A DNA stretch of 64,000 nt from Palleniella intestinalis (GTDB lineage: Bacteria; Bacteroidota; Bacteroidia; Bacteroidales; Bacteroidaceae). The stretch's first letter is position 1. Every line of letters begins with the position of its first letter. A program made the position numbers and the translations under genes. Under the pieces are notes generated by a model. The model was not told the origin of the DNA. It saw only the letters and a program-made list of their open reading frames with translations, and ran no database searches. Where the stretch lies: assembly GCF_013166595.1 (NCBI RefSeq), contig NZ_JABKKG010000010.1, positions 1 to 64,000 of the forward strand, read 5' to 3'. This document shows, in pieces, positions 44,685 to 53,581 of the stretch.

Positions 44685-45182
44685 TTAAATGGATTTCTTT
44701 GCTGTCGGCTCGACAAGGAAGACTATTTTCTTCTCATACTGCCGTCCCATTCCCATACCATCATCAATATATCCGAGTACTTGTATGCACATCTCGTATT
44801 TGGATTGCAATTTGCGAGTTCTGTTACCGGTATTCACATTGAGTTCTATCTTCACTTCCGGCTGTTTAAGCCTTGGCTCGTATGTGAGAATGCTCTGTTT
44901 CAAGCTATTCTCACATTGGGTTCTTGTTGTCTCATTCTGCAAACCGGCAGGAGCATCGAATGACATATAACTGTTATTAAACTCTCTCAAACTGATGTTT
45001 GTCCCTTCATGATTCCAATATTCAAAACCGAAATCAGGGTCTGCATCAAACGCCCCCTTCGGTGTGAACACAACCAACTCAAGAAAATTATCAATGCTCG
45101 CCTCCACATCTCCTCGATAGCATTCTATCTGAAGATGTGGTTCTTGCCTTATGTTCAATGGTATGGAAATAAATTCATTCAT
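44685..45182 (-). CDS. tssE: TssE-like (gp25) baseplate protein
   Basis: 165 residues. It has the gp25/TssE pattern: SIDNFLELVVFTPKGAFDADPDFGFEYW, then RTQCENSLKQSILTYEPRL and a beta-strand-rich end. gp25-like proteins sit in the baseplate and nucleate the sheath. Upstream of tssF with a 9-base gap and downstream of the TssK-like gene by 5. Family call is good; subfamily is of the short Bacteroidota kind. Confidence 0.8.
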   Translation of the reverse strand: MNEFISIPLNIRQEPHLQIECYRGDVEASIDNFLELVVFTPKGAFDADPDFGFEYWNHEGTNISLREFNNSYMSFDAPAGLQNETTRTQCENSLKQSILTYEPRLKQPEVKIELNVNTGNRTRKLQSKYEMCIQVLGYIDDGMGMGRQYEKKIVFLVEPTAKKSI

Positions 45183-45187
45183 GCTTT

Positions 45188-46192
45188 TTATATTTCAATA
45201 ATAGGATGTCTGTCGTTCCTACCTGTGTCTGGATTAGGTTGAGGATTCGGTCTCGGCTTTGGTTTGGGTGCAGGAACAGGTTCCGGTTCCGGCTCTTCAA
45301 CCAACTTGCCAACAGCTTCAATCTTCGGAACGATTTCCGCACACAGGGAAAGCCCTTTTTCAATATCCCTATATATTGTCCGTTTATTCAAAGGCTGATT
45401 AGCGTACAACTCAAATGGCTCAGCATCTTCCAAACTAATGCCTTCTTCCATAGCACAACCAATGCAGAAGTCTGCAACGAAAGACTGAATGATAGCAAAT
45501 AGTGATTCCGGTGAAAGAAATTCTCTCTCTTTTTCTAATCTAACCTGAGTATTTTTTGCACTATGCCATGTTGCCGCAAGTAATGTCTTAGCTCTTGTTT
45601 TCTTTCCCGCTGCACACGCATTACATAACGCAGCCATTTGTTCAGTTGCCCTGTGCCATAAGTTCATGAATTTCGCATGAGCAGTGATTGTCATGCACGG
45701 TGGCACAAAGTCGTCCTCGTTCATACGCCATCCATATTGGTTGACAATCGCAGCTATTGGCAAGCAATTGTCATCAATCGGAGAGTTCTCGCCAACCAAT
45801 TCAAATGTGTATTTGGCTTCAGAATATGCCTCATTGATACCCCGCCACTCACCCGGGTGCATCCGAATAACCAACAAATAGGCTTCATCCGTAGCATTAG
45901 CAGGAATGGCAACCCTCGAATCAAAAGTATTTGTGTAGGAAGAGTCAAAATTTATATCTATCAGAGTGCCATTCTTTGTAACAGCATTGCACGTCAATGA
46001 AATAACCTCAACCATATTGCTTGTAATGTTCAAAGCCAATTCAAAAGGAGCTGCTGTTTTATACAAGCCATATCGTCCGCTTGCAGATACCAAGACGGCC
46101 TGCCTTATCACATCGAGCATCGCGCCGTCTGCTGCTGTAAACAGTTCGGCACTCAGCCTCATACCTTTTTTCCATGTAATAGTTCGAGTCAT
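45188..46192 (-). CDS. TssK-like baseplate adaptor
   Basis: 334 residues, shorter than proteobacterial TssK (about 440). N-terminus TITWKKGMRLSAELF is the TssK opening (W-x2-GM-x-L), then a beta-sandwich (YGLYKTAAPFELALNI), then helices (EQMAALCNACAAGKKTRAK), and a Pro-rich tail with PEPEPVPAPKPKPRP. The shortened C-terminal part and Pro tail differ from classical TssK, so the link to the membrane complex may be different. TssK joins baseplate to membrane complex. Confidence moderate. Confidence 0.6.
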   Translation of the reverse strand: MTRTITWKKGMRLSAELFTAADGAMLDVIRQAVLVSASGRYGLYKTAAPFELALNITSNMVEVISLTCNAVTKNGTLIDINFDSSYTNTFDSRVAIPANATDEAYLLVIRMHPGEWRGINEAYSEAKYTFELVGENSPIDDNCLPIAAIVNQYGWRMNEDDFVPPCMTITAHAKFMNLWHRATEQMAALCNACAAGKKTRAKTLLAATWHSAKNTQVRLEKEREFLSPESLFAIIQSFVADFCIGCAMEEGISLEDAEPFELYANQPLNKRTIYRDIEKGLSLCAEIVPKIEAVGKLVEEPEPEPVPAPKPKPRPNPQPNPDTGRNDRHPIIEI

Positions 46193-46194
46193 AA

Positions 46195-47079
46195 TTATAT
46201 ATTGGTATTATAATTCAAATAATTATATGCCATATCGTCAGACAATCTCACGGGCAATGCATCTGTTTCAAGTTCAAACCGCAATTCTGTCTCAATCCCC
46301 ATAAAAAAATCATTGAGGAACTCTTGGTAAACATTCAAATCCTTTGCATACTTTAAGAATTTCTCGTCACAGTCATCTTCGCTCCAAAACTTTACATTGT
46401 AAATGACAACACTCTCTGCAAATTGGCTGCCAAGATATGTATCTTCCAAATTGGACACATCATCAACATCACAGATGTAACGTGGCATTTCATCATTAAT
46501 CTGCGTGTCTGTCGTAATCCTCACAAGTTCCAAGCCTTCCTGCATAAGTACTTTTCGCAAAATCATTGATAACAGTGTATTATTCCCTCTGATTGATTTA
46601 CACAAAGGCATGAACATGATAGTTTGCTTCACAAAACGGTTTTGAAGAACAGTCTCTTCGACATTATCGCAAATTATTTTTGAAAGAACACTATCATCTG
46701 CATATTCGTCTTTTTCAGAGGCAAGAGCACAATTCAGTTGGAACAAGAAAGAATCAAACGGCTTGAAGAAAGCTCTGGCTTTTTCTTCCTCCTCATGCTG
46801 TTTCCTGCATTCTTCAGAGAAACGTTCTTCATAATCATTAGGTGCAATGTTATCAAAACGATTCAAAGGATGGAAAAGTGCTTCCGGAAGGATATCATAA
46901 AGTCCTTTTCGACTTAAGCCTATTTGAAGGCTTCCGTCTGCACCATTCTCAAGTGAGACAATATCCCTATATGCATTTCGTTTATGAGGGCCAAGAAATT
47001 CCATAGACAGATCTCTCATCTGCAAATAATTTGCCAATACTTCGGCACTCAAATCGGTCGGGATATTCGACAATTTCAT
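46195..47079 (-). CDS. TssG-like baseplate protein
   Basis: 294 residues. LSRKGLYDILPEALFHPLNRFDN near residues 57-79 resembles the TssG segment (GLYxLP...F). After that a long middle with EERFSEECRKQHEEEEKARAFFKPFDSFLFQL, and further beta strands. It precedes the TssK-like gene by 2 bases and follows the E1 gene by 12. TssG together with TssF forms the wedge. It is assigned from the match and from context with TssF. Confidence 0.6.
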   Translation of the reverse strand: MKLSNIPTDLSAEVLANYLQMRDLSMEFLGPHKRNAYRDIVSLENGADGSLQIGLSRKGLYDILPEALFHPLNRFDNIAPNDYEERFSEECRKQHEEEEKARAFFKPFDSFLFQLNCALASEKDEYADDSVLSKIICDNVEETVLQNRFVKQTIMFMPLCKSIRGNNTLLSMILRKVLMQEGLELVRITTDTQINDEMPRYICDVDDVSNLEDTYLGSQFAESVVIYNVKFWSEDDCDEKFLKYAKDLNVYQEFLNDFFMGIETELRFELETDALPVRLSDDMAYNYLNYNTNI

Positions 47080-47091
47080 TATCTAACGATG

Positions 47092-48291
47092 TTAAAAATT
47101 CTGTGCGTCAGCGGATAGTTCGATATAGAACATTCCCTTGTTTGTAGACACTCGCAGCACATCATACATAGGGATGCCTATTGACTCAAGTGTCATCTCC
47201 GGGAATGGGAACGAATCATCAATGTTCTCATAGAAATCTTTATGGAAGACAGTCTTGTAGCTTAGTTTCCGTAATTCTGCATTTGCAGAGATATAGTCAT
47301 CAAGCTTTGACTCTGGAATCATAACTTCAAACTCTTTTTCAGGCTTGTCGGAGATGATTCGTCGTACAAACTTGTTGTTCATCATGTTTATCTCTATCAT
47401 GTCCGTACCACAGATTCTTTTCAACTCTTCCAGAACATGCTTGACTGTATGTTTTGCAGAAAGACTTGACTGTAAAGGATTCTCCCATTGCTCATGGGCA
47501 GGACAATTCTTTTTCCACGAAGCGAAGCGGTATGTGTTCACTGTGTTTGTCAAGCCCTCATAACGGAACATCTTGCCTTGCAATGTCGTAAACGGTAATT
47601 TCCCATCCGGATATTCGTCAAGATGAATAATCTTCATTCCTTCTTGTGCCTGTATCGCTCCCACAATAGAGGCACTTACGGGCGTAGTCGCCACACGCCC
47701 TTGTGAGGTCTGTGAGCGTACGACATCCGCACAGCCAGTACGCAGCATGATGATATTGAATTCTTCTTTGGAGAGCCCGCACTCATAGCAACTGACACCC
47801 GGAGTATACTCCTTGACTACACCTGTAAGATTCTCTATGCTTCCGTCAATCCATGTTTTTCCGGCACGCATTGCCATACGGTTAAGCTGGTAACGGGCGA
47901 GACGGCTGTCCAAGCATCCTATGATAACATCGACAGACTTGTACACTCCCAAACCAACCTCTGAAAACAAGTTTCCGACAATAGGCACAACTTTTATCTG
48001 CGGATTGATTTCCATCGCACGTTGTGCTACCACCTCAGCTTTAAAGCGATGATTAAAAGCATCTTCCTCACGGAACAACACTGACCGTGTCAAGTTACTG
48101 ATCTCTATACGGTCAAAATCCACCACATATATGGTTCCAACACCGAACAGAGCCAAATCTTTTACGACTTCATTCCCAAGTGCACCGGCACCGGCAACAA
48201 GGACACGAGCATTCTTCACTCTGTCTTTCTTAAACCAAGAAAGCAGAGTGAAGACGCCTTCGCCCCATTCGTATTTCAGTTCCTTACCCAT
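47092..48291 (-). CDS. E1-like ubiquitin-activating enzyme (ThiF fold)
   Basis: 399 residues. Adenylates the C-terminus of a ubiquitin-like protein and passes it on through a thioester. ThiF Rossmann fold: GAGALGN at 34-40, DFDRIEISNL at 58-67 (Asp58, Arg62, Asn66), Lys84, adenylation Asp128 in CLDSRLARYQ. CYEC at 168-171 is followed 16 residues later by Cys187, the layout of UBA2 and UBA3 (CYEC...C), so Cys187 is the catalytic-Cys candidate. C263 with His266 may complete the zinc site. A C-terminal 110-residue domain is not recognised. It lies between TssG-like and barrel genes. Confidence 0.9.
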   Translation of the reverse strand: MGKELKYEWGEGVFTLLSWFKKDRVKNARVLVAGAGALGNEVVKDLALFGVGTIYVVDFDRIEISNLTRSVLFREEDAFNHRFKAEVVAQRAMEINPQIKVVPIVGNLFSEVGLGVYKSVDVIIGCLDSRLARYQLNRMAMRAGKTWIDGSIENLTGVVKEYTPGVSCYECGLSKEEFNIIMLRTGCADVVRSQTSQGRVATTPVSASIVGAIQAQEGMKIIHLDEYPDGKLPFTTLQGKMFRYEGLTNTVNTYRFASWKKNCPAHEQWENPLQSSLSAKHTVKHVLEELKRICGTDMIEINMMNNKFVRRIISDKPEKEFEVMIPESKLDDYISANAELRKLSYKTVFHKDFYENIDDSFPFPEMTLESIGIPMYDVLRVSTNKGMFYIELSADAQNF

Positions 48292-48301
48292 GTTTTCTAA
48301 A

Positions 48302-49048
48302 CTACAGAACGAAACCTATCTTTGCGCCTAAGAAAGCACGTCCTGCCTCCGAATGATAGATGTCGTAGCCATCCTCCTTGCTGCCACAGTTTATTTTATA
48401 TTTTCCTGTAACACCAATACGCATGATTGTCTTACCTAAAGGCACATTGCAACCAAATTCAAAAATCGGTGTGATAAGGAATCCGGATTTCTTATCACCA
48501 TCCACAGCCTCATACTCGCCACCTTGACCCATTTCGCATTTCTCAGCTTTCATGGTTGTGTACATTGTTGGCATAATACCAACACTACCATACAAGGAAG
48601 CTGATTGATGAGACAGTTTGCCCCACTCAATCTGCAACGGCACACCAACCTCAAACATATTTCTCTTTAACTCAGTACCTGAATAGAATACGTTCATTGC
48701 CATATTCAGAGAAAGGCCGGCATTGAAATATGTGCTCTTTCCTATGAGCTGCTTCCATACTCCCTCAATACCTATACCTTTAGGAGAACGGGAATGACTG
48801 CTCTCAACAAATCCGGAAATCTGGATTGCATGTTTAAGGATACTGGTTTCCTTTTCTACGTGGATGATTGTATCCTTACTCAGACCAAAGTACTCATACA
48901 AGTTGATGTTGTCGCGAAGACGATATTTGACTTCGCCATTCTCATAATAATCAACCGTGTATGGACCGACTTGGAAATTATCCACATTCTGTGCCATGCC
49001 ACTGACTGTGCTGAACAAAATTACAGCAAATAACAATACTTTTTTCAT
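48302..49048 (-). CDS. Outer-membrane beta-barrel protein
   Basis: 248 residues. Signal peptide 1-19 (cut near GMAQ). The mature part has at least eight alternating hydrophobic strands (AIQISGFVESS, YFNAGLSLNMAMNVFYSG, FEVGVPLQIEWG, ASLYGSVGIMPTMY, GFLITPIFEFGC, IMRIGVTGKYKI), ending in GAKIGFVL, a typical small barrel. It lies between the E1 and the RING/FHA genes with gaps of 10 and 23 bases. It may be the outer-membrane part of the envelope complex of this block; no direct evidence. Confidence 0.65.
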   Translation of the reverse strand: MKKVLLFAVILFSTVSGMAQNVDNFQVGPYTVDYYENGEVKYRLRDNINLYEYFGLSKDTIIHVEKETSILKHAIQISGFVESSHSRSPKGIGIEGVWKQLIGKSTYFNAGLSLNMAMNVFYSGTELKRNMFEVGVPLQIEWGKLSHQSASLYGSVGIMPTMYTTMKAEKCEMGQGGEYEAVDGDKKSGFLITPIFEFGCNVPLGKTIMRIGVTGKYKINCGSKEDGYDIYHSEAGRAFLGAKIGFVL

Positions 49049-49071
49049 TTTACTCTATTTTATATTAACAA

Positions 49072-51459
49072 TTATGCTTCTTCATACTTGAAAATAGTGT
49101 CACCTATCTTAAACGTATCACCGTTGGATAATATATTATGACGATTAACAGGCAACTCTGCACGATTATTATATACAACGCCTGTGGCCAATGGTTTTAT
49201 CACCGGTAACATTTTCTCGTGGTCGATGAACAGTTGCACATGCTCCTTAGCCACTTTGTTGCTTTTCTCCCAGTTCATCTGTATCTCACAATCTCCCGTC
49301 ATACCAATAGAGACCTTGTTTCCTCCACCTGTTGCATTCATCCACTTGTGAATAGGAATACGCTGACCGGACTTTACGCCATTCTGAATGACAAGGAAAT
49401 ATCTTTCTGCAAGCATTCTCACTGTAATCAGTGAAGCTCCAAGTCCTCCACCATAGATAATGAAATCCAGCAACATCGGCAAATAGCTGTAAGATGCTCC
49501 TACAAAATGAGAGAAATACAGGACTACAAATCCTATGACAGACGAACATCCACCTCCAATCAATGCACTCTTAATCGGAATTGTGGATTTTATGGTCAAG
49601 GCAAGTGAAACACTCAAAGAGAACAGTATGTATGCCGGCAAAGAACAGTACCATGTTATGGTCTTGGTCCATGAAACCATCAAGCAGAATATATCGGCAC
49701 CAATAGCAAATACAAACATTCCGATAACACCTGTCACAAATGACAATCCTACCACTTTCAGCCATACTTTCCAGGTTTTGTCACGTACTTCGTCATTATA
49801 ACGGAATACCATGGAAATAAAGAAAGCCAAAAGCAAACCTATCAACAGGAATGACGATGTTTTCACTACACAATCCTGATATATGAACTTGCTCTCCGTG
49901 CTGTCAAACACTAAGTTCACAATTCCTTTCGCCAAAGCATCAAAAGCACCACGCCCACACAACTCATAAATAATCCAGCTTACCAAACCAGCTACGACAC
50001 CGGATAATGTCTGAGAACAATCCCTGAGAGATGACAACTTGAACAGTTCCTGCCATTCTATGTGCTCCTGTATTCCGGTTTTGCAGTTCTGCCCATACTC
50101 CGCACATTTGTAGCCATTCTCTTTCCAGCAATGCTCATGCATCCAATGGTTGCATCTTGTGACAACTATCTGCCCCGGGCGTATTTCCTGTTTGCAGTAA
50201 TGGCAGATTCGTCGTTGCACATTCTCTTCCGGCTTATATGGCTTATAGTATTTCGACTTAAATGCAAGAGAACGAATGTAAGGTACAACCACTTTCATCA
50301 CAAGGAAGAAGAATCCAAAGGTTATGACCGTTACTATCAGCGCCACCAAGAGTTCAATGAAAATATTGGATGCAGGCTGCGCTCTGTTTGGCCAAGGATT
50401 TTCAGCAGAACCAATAATATATGAGACCTCACCGATTTCCTTTTTCGGACCCCATTTCACAGCATATTCAACATTTCCCATATAAGCCTTGCCTTCTGTT
50501 GCCATGTAGGAAAATTCATAATCGTATGCCTGGTCATTTACGACACTCTGGAACTTTGCGGTGACATCCTGAAGACTTGATGACGGATGGTATGAACCTT
50601 TCAAACTACTGATAAGATTACCCTCAGCATCTCTTGGTTGGGTGATTCCCTGCAAAGTGATTTCTATGTTCGTATCTTCACCCTCTTCCGTATAGTAGAA
50701 TGCATAAATCCTCGGTAATGGCGACTGCCGGTTGCCGCTTTGCAAATCCACAATATTTGTAAAGCCTATCTCTTCATAGTCAGGGCGTTTGCTTCCTTCC
50801 GCAAAAAGCATCACTATGTTCTTGTCTTTATTGGCCATCGCACGCTGGCCGATGGCTTTGCACGCTTGGTAGTCACCGATAGTCTTGATTTCTGACTTAA
50901 GAGCAGCCGCATTGGGTACAAACTCCAACAGCTTTGCATAAACAGCACTATAGAATGTTTTGCTTTCCGTAGAATTCAAGTACTCATTCTGTATCTTTCT
51001 GAGATTACCCTTAGTTGCCAGACAACTATTCGACACACCATTGCCATAGTATGATACATATACAGTGCTGTCAGGAGCCATGCTCACAAAGTTCTCCAAG
51101 ACTTTCCATATCTCCTGCTTTCCTTTGTATGGGATGCTTTGGTCGAGAACAACAGAGAAAGTGTACTCTTTTGGTATTCTGATACCGGAGTCCAGCTTCT
51201 TGATGCTGCCATTTTGAATCTCATTGCCATCTTCTGAAATGACAAGCATCTCGTTAAGTTCCTGAAATCCGAGTGTTGAGATTCGCTTCTGATTTTCACC
51301 CCGCAAATTGAAAAACAAGTGAATAGTGTCTTTGCCTACACCATAATCATAATATCTCCCACAAAACTCTATCGATGATACAGTCTGGGCATACAGGACA
51401 GACATAAATATGCCTGCAATCCACAATACCAATGAAATCAGCGTCTTCTTCTTGTCCAT
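49072..51459 (-). CDS. vWA-like / RING-H2-like / FHA multidomain membrane protein
   Basis: 795 residues. Signal peptide 1-24; outer part 25-365 with a vWA-like start (FSVVLDQSIPYKG, KNIVMLFAEGS); membrane span 367-393; then eight zinc-ligand residues C419-x2-C422-x13-C436-x1-H438-x2-H441-x2-C444-x7-C452-x6-C459, the RING-H2 order apart from the last pair (x6, not x2); six membrane spans from 483 to 685; and a C-terminal FHA domain (about 713-795; SIGMTGDCEIQM, HVQLFI, NGDTFKIGDT). With a signal peptide and seven spans, the zinc and FHA domains both face the cytosol. RING E3 role is inferred from the E1/E2/Ubl genes around it. 22-base overlap with the JAMM gene. Confidence 0.85.
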   Translation of the reverse strand: MDKKKTLISLVLWIAGIFMSVLYAQTVSSIEFCGRYYDYGVGKDTIHLFFNLRGENQKRISTLGFQELNEMLVISEDGNEIQNGSIKKLDSGIRIPKEYTFSVVLDQSIPYKGKQEIWKVLENFVSMAPDSTVYVSYYGNGVSNSCLATKGNLRKIQNEYLNSTESKTFYSAVYAKLLEFVPNAAALKSEIKTIGDYQACKAIGQRAMANKDKNIVMLFAEGSKRPDYEEIGFTNIVDLQSGNRQSPLPRIYAFYYTEEGEDTNIEITLQGITQPRDAEGNLISSLKGSYHPSSSLQDVTAKFQSVVNDQAYDYEFSYMATEGKAYMGNVEYAVKWGPKKEIGEVSYIIGSAENPWPNRAQPASNIFIELLVALIVTVITFGFFFLVMKVVVPYIRSLAFKSKYYKPYKPEENVQRRICHYCKQEIRPGQIVVTRCNHWMHEHCWKENGYKCAEYGQNCKTGIQEHIEWQELFKLSSLRDCSQTLSGVVAGLVSWIIYELCGRGAFDALAKGIVNLVFDSTESKFIYQDCVVKTSSFLLIGLLLAFFISMVFRYNDEVRDKTWKVWLKVVGLSFVTGVIGMFVFAIGADIFCLMVSWTKTITWYCSLPAYILFSLSVSLALTIKSTIPIKSALIGGGCSSVIGFVVLYFSHFVGASYSYLPMLLDFIIYGGGLGASLITVRMLAERYFLVIQNGVKSGQRIPIHKWMNATGGGNKVSIGMTGDCEIQMNWEKSNKVAKEHVQLFIDHEKMLPVIKPLATGVVYNNRAELPVNRHNILSNGDTFKIGDTIFKYEEA

Positions 51460-53579
51460 ATTTTCAGATTTTCTATTGTTTCTTCTGCGTAATATTTTTC
51501 ATCGTTAACTAATTCGCCATTTACAACAGGCATGGTTGTCAATGTCATTTGCCTGGTTGAATAGACACACACAAAGTTTACCATAAGATGTTCATCATTG
51601 ACTATCCTCTGGATTGTCGGCAAACTCATGTGGGCAACACTTATCAGGCAGCCCATGAGTCCCGCTCCGGGCTGTCCACCATGCTTGTAGACAGATGATA
51701 TAACATATTCATTGCCTTTGGTAGTCTCTGCCTGGTAGCCTACCAACCACCCTATCAAGCCCGTCTCTGCTGACTCCATCGCCAACCGGGACAAATCAAT
51801 GATTGCATTATTGTTGAGTTCTATCCCCGCACATGATGATGCTTGCAGCGTGGCTCCCTGCATGATGTTGTAGTAATTGTCAGGAGAGAATGATTGCTTG
51901 TTGCTTTCTATTGCCCACTTGTACAAGTCTTCCAACGAATACATCTGACTCAAGTCTTGCTTCGAGTTGATACTTCCATCGTGACGGAAAGTGAAGATGC
52001 CCATCTCTTGCTTGTCAGTCAGAATATCAACAACAAATGCTACAAGGAAATTCGGATGTTGTGCGTGCTTCAACTGCATCTGCACATTACTGTCGGAATT
52101 GCTGAAGAACACTCCCAGTCCGGGATGAGAATGCACCCAACATGTCAAATCGTACTGCAAGTTTGTGTCCTTACGCAACTTGCGCAGCTTTTCTGCCACA
52201 CGCAGTTTTATCTTACCGCCAAAGTTCAACTCATACTCCTTGAAAACAGCATCCTCTCCCGGCAGCACAATTGTCTCAAGGGTTACATCGTATGTCTTAG
52301 TGCTATCGTCAAGAATCCACCTTCCGAGCACCATACAGCCATCTTCATGCGGACGCTCAGCATTGCGCAAATCCTCTGCATAAATGTCATAAATATCCTT
52401 AAGGCAAGTATTCTTGATATAGATATTGCGGACTGCAGAATCCTGACAGAATTCTGATGTGGCAATCTTCTTGTACTCCGGATTGTCTTTCACATCATCA
52501 ATGCATTGCTTCTTTAGTATCGAGGTTGTCTTACGCCGTACAACAATGGTAGGGTTCTCAACGTCATGTGTCACCTGTGATTGGCTTCGCTTCACATTTG
52601 TCGATTTTCTTTTTGCAGAGCGCTTACTGATGACACGTACTGAAAGAACCAGAACAACAAGAACGATAAACCCTATTATACAATAATTGAATATATCGGT
52701 TTTGTTCCATTCAAATGGCAGTTTTGCAGACTCATCACTTTCCTGTATCTCTTTTTCCAGATTTTGAATAGCAGCCTTTCGTTCCTTCAATCGAGCTTGA
52801 AGTTTTTTTGTTATGTCTGCTTGTATCTGATTCTGCAATTCTATTGATACACTCCTGTTTTTGGAACAATAGTCTACCACATTCTGTATGACAAATGATG
52901 CCAAGCCCTCTTCCTTCAGCTTTAATGCAACTTTTTCATTATCGACAAAGGCGAGCACATTACTGTTTTCTATATAGCTTTTCTTGCTGGCAGAGGCATT
53001 CAATTTCGCAGAATAGTCGTTAGCTTTGCTGACAAACTCCGCTGTGGCAGACTCTCCCCAAAACGGATCATTCTCTATAGATTCGGTAAGTTGGTCAAGC
53101 GATGTTGCTGTTGAGGCTGTTGATTTTGGCTTGGTCTGCTTGTCTGCATTTACAGGCAAACTCGCAGCAGATGTTTCCTGTGGAGATGACTCCACTTTCG
53201 TTTCCGGTTCTGTTGCCGCCTGAGGCTGTGATTTCGGCACTACCTTGCTCGCTTCCAGCAGTGTGACACGAGAGAACGATTCAGATTCTTTGGAAGTGTT
53301 GTTGCTTTGGCATCCTACAAACCTTTTGCAGACTTTGCCAATGGTGGCGCTCCCATGCTCATTAATGTAAAAATTAGAACCGTCCACATTAACAATTATT
53401 TTCACACCGGTGTGGTTTGTGACACCGGATATATACACCTCCGATGCATTCCTAATCTCATACGAGACAGTCACATCACCTTTTGGCGTTGTTCTTCTCA
53501 CATCTATTGCATAGTCCTGCAATACAGAGCACAACAAGAACAGAAGCAACAGATATTTTCTATTTTTCATAATCAACAT
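51438..53579 (-). CDS. Membrane-anchored JAMM/JAB isopeptidase
   Basis: 713 residues. Signal peptide 1-24 (Met4 is an alternative start), a periplasmic low-complexity and coiled-coil part to about 295, one span at 298-318, then a cytosolic JAMM domain. Zinc site: Glu412 in HEDGCMVLG, His483 and His485 in HSHPG, Ser493, Asp496. The run HSHPGLGVFFSNSD is very near the proteasome Rpn11 form, so it should cut isopeptide or C-terminal bonds of a Ubl. A second MPN-like region (about 580-690, without HxHP) follows. Two bases from the next gene upstream. Confidence 0.9.
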   Translation of the reverse strand: MLIMKNRKYLLLLFLLCSVLQDYAIDVRRTTPKGDVTVSYEIRNASEVYISGVTNHTGVKIIVNVDGSNFYINEHGSATIGKVCKRFVGCQSNNTSKESESFSRVTLLEASKVVPKSQPQAATEPETKVESSPQETSAASLPVNADKQTKPKSTASTATSLDQLTESIENDPFWGESATAEFVSKANDYSAKLNASASKKSYIENSNVLAFVDNEKVALKLKEEGLASFVIQNVVDYCSKNRSVSIELQNQIQADITKKLQARLKERKAAIQNLEKEIQESDESAKLPFEWNKTDIFNYCIIGFIVLVVLVLSVRVISKRSAKRKSTNVKRSQSQVTHDVENPTIVVRRKTTSILKKQCIDDVKDNPEYKKIATSEFCQDSAVRNIYIKNTCLKDIYDIYAEDLRNAERPHEDGCMVLGRWILDDSTKTYDVTLETIVLPGEDAVFKEYELNFGGKIKLRVAEKLRKLRKDTNLQYDLTCWVHSHPGLGVFFSNSDSNVQMQLKHAQHPNFLVAFVVDILTDKQEMGIFTFRHDGSINSKQDLSQMYSLEDLYKWAIESNKQSFSPDNYYNIMQGATLQASSCAGIELNNNAIIDLSRLAMESAETGLIGWLVGYQAETTKGNEYVISSVYKHGGQPGAGLMGCLISVAHMSLPTIQRIVNDEHLMVNFVCVYSTRQMTLTTMPVVNGELVNDEKYYAEETIENLKIWTRRRR

Positions 53580-53581
53580 AA

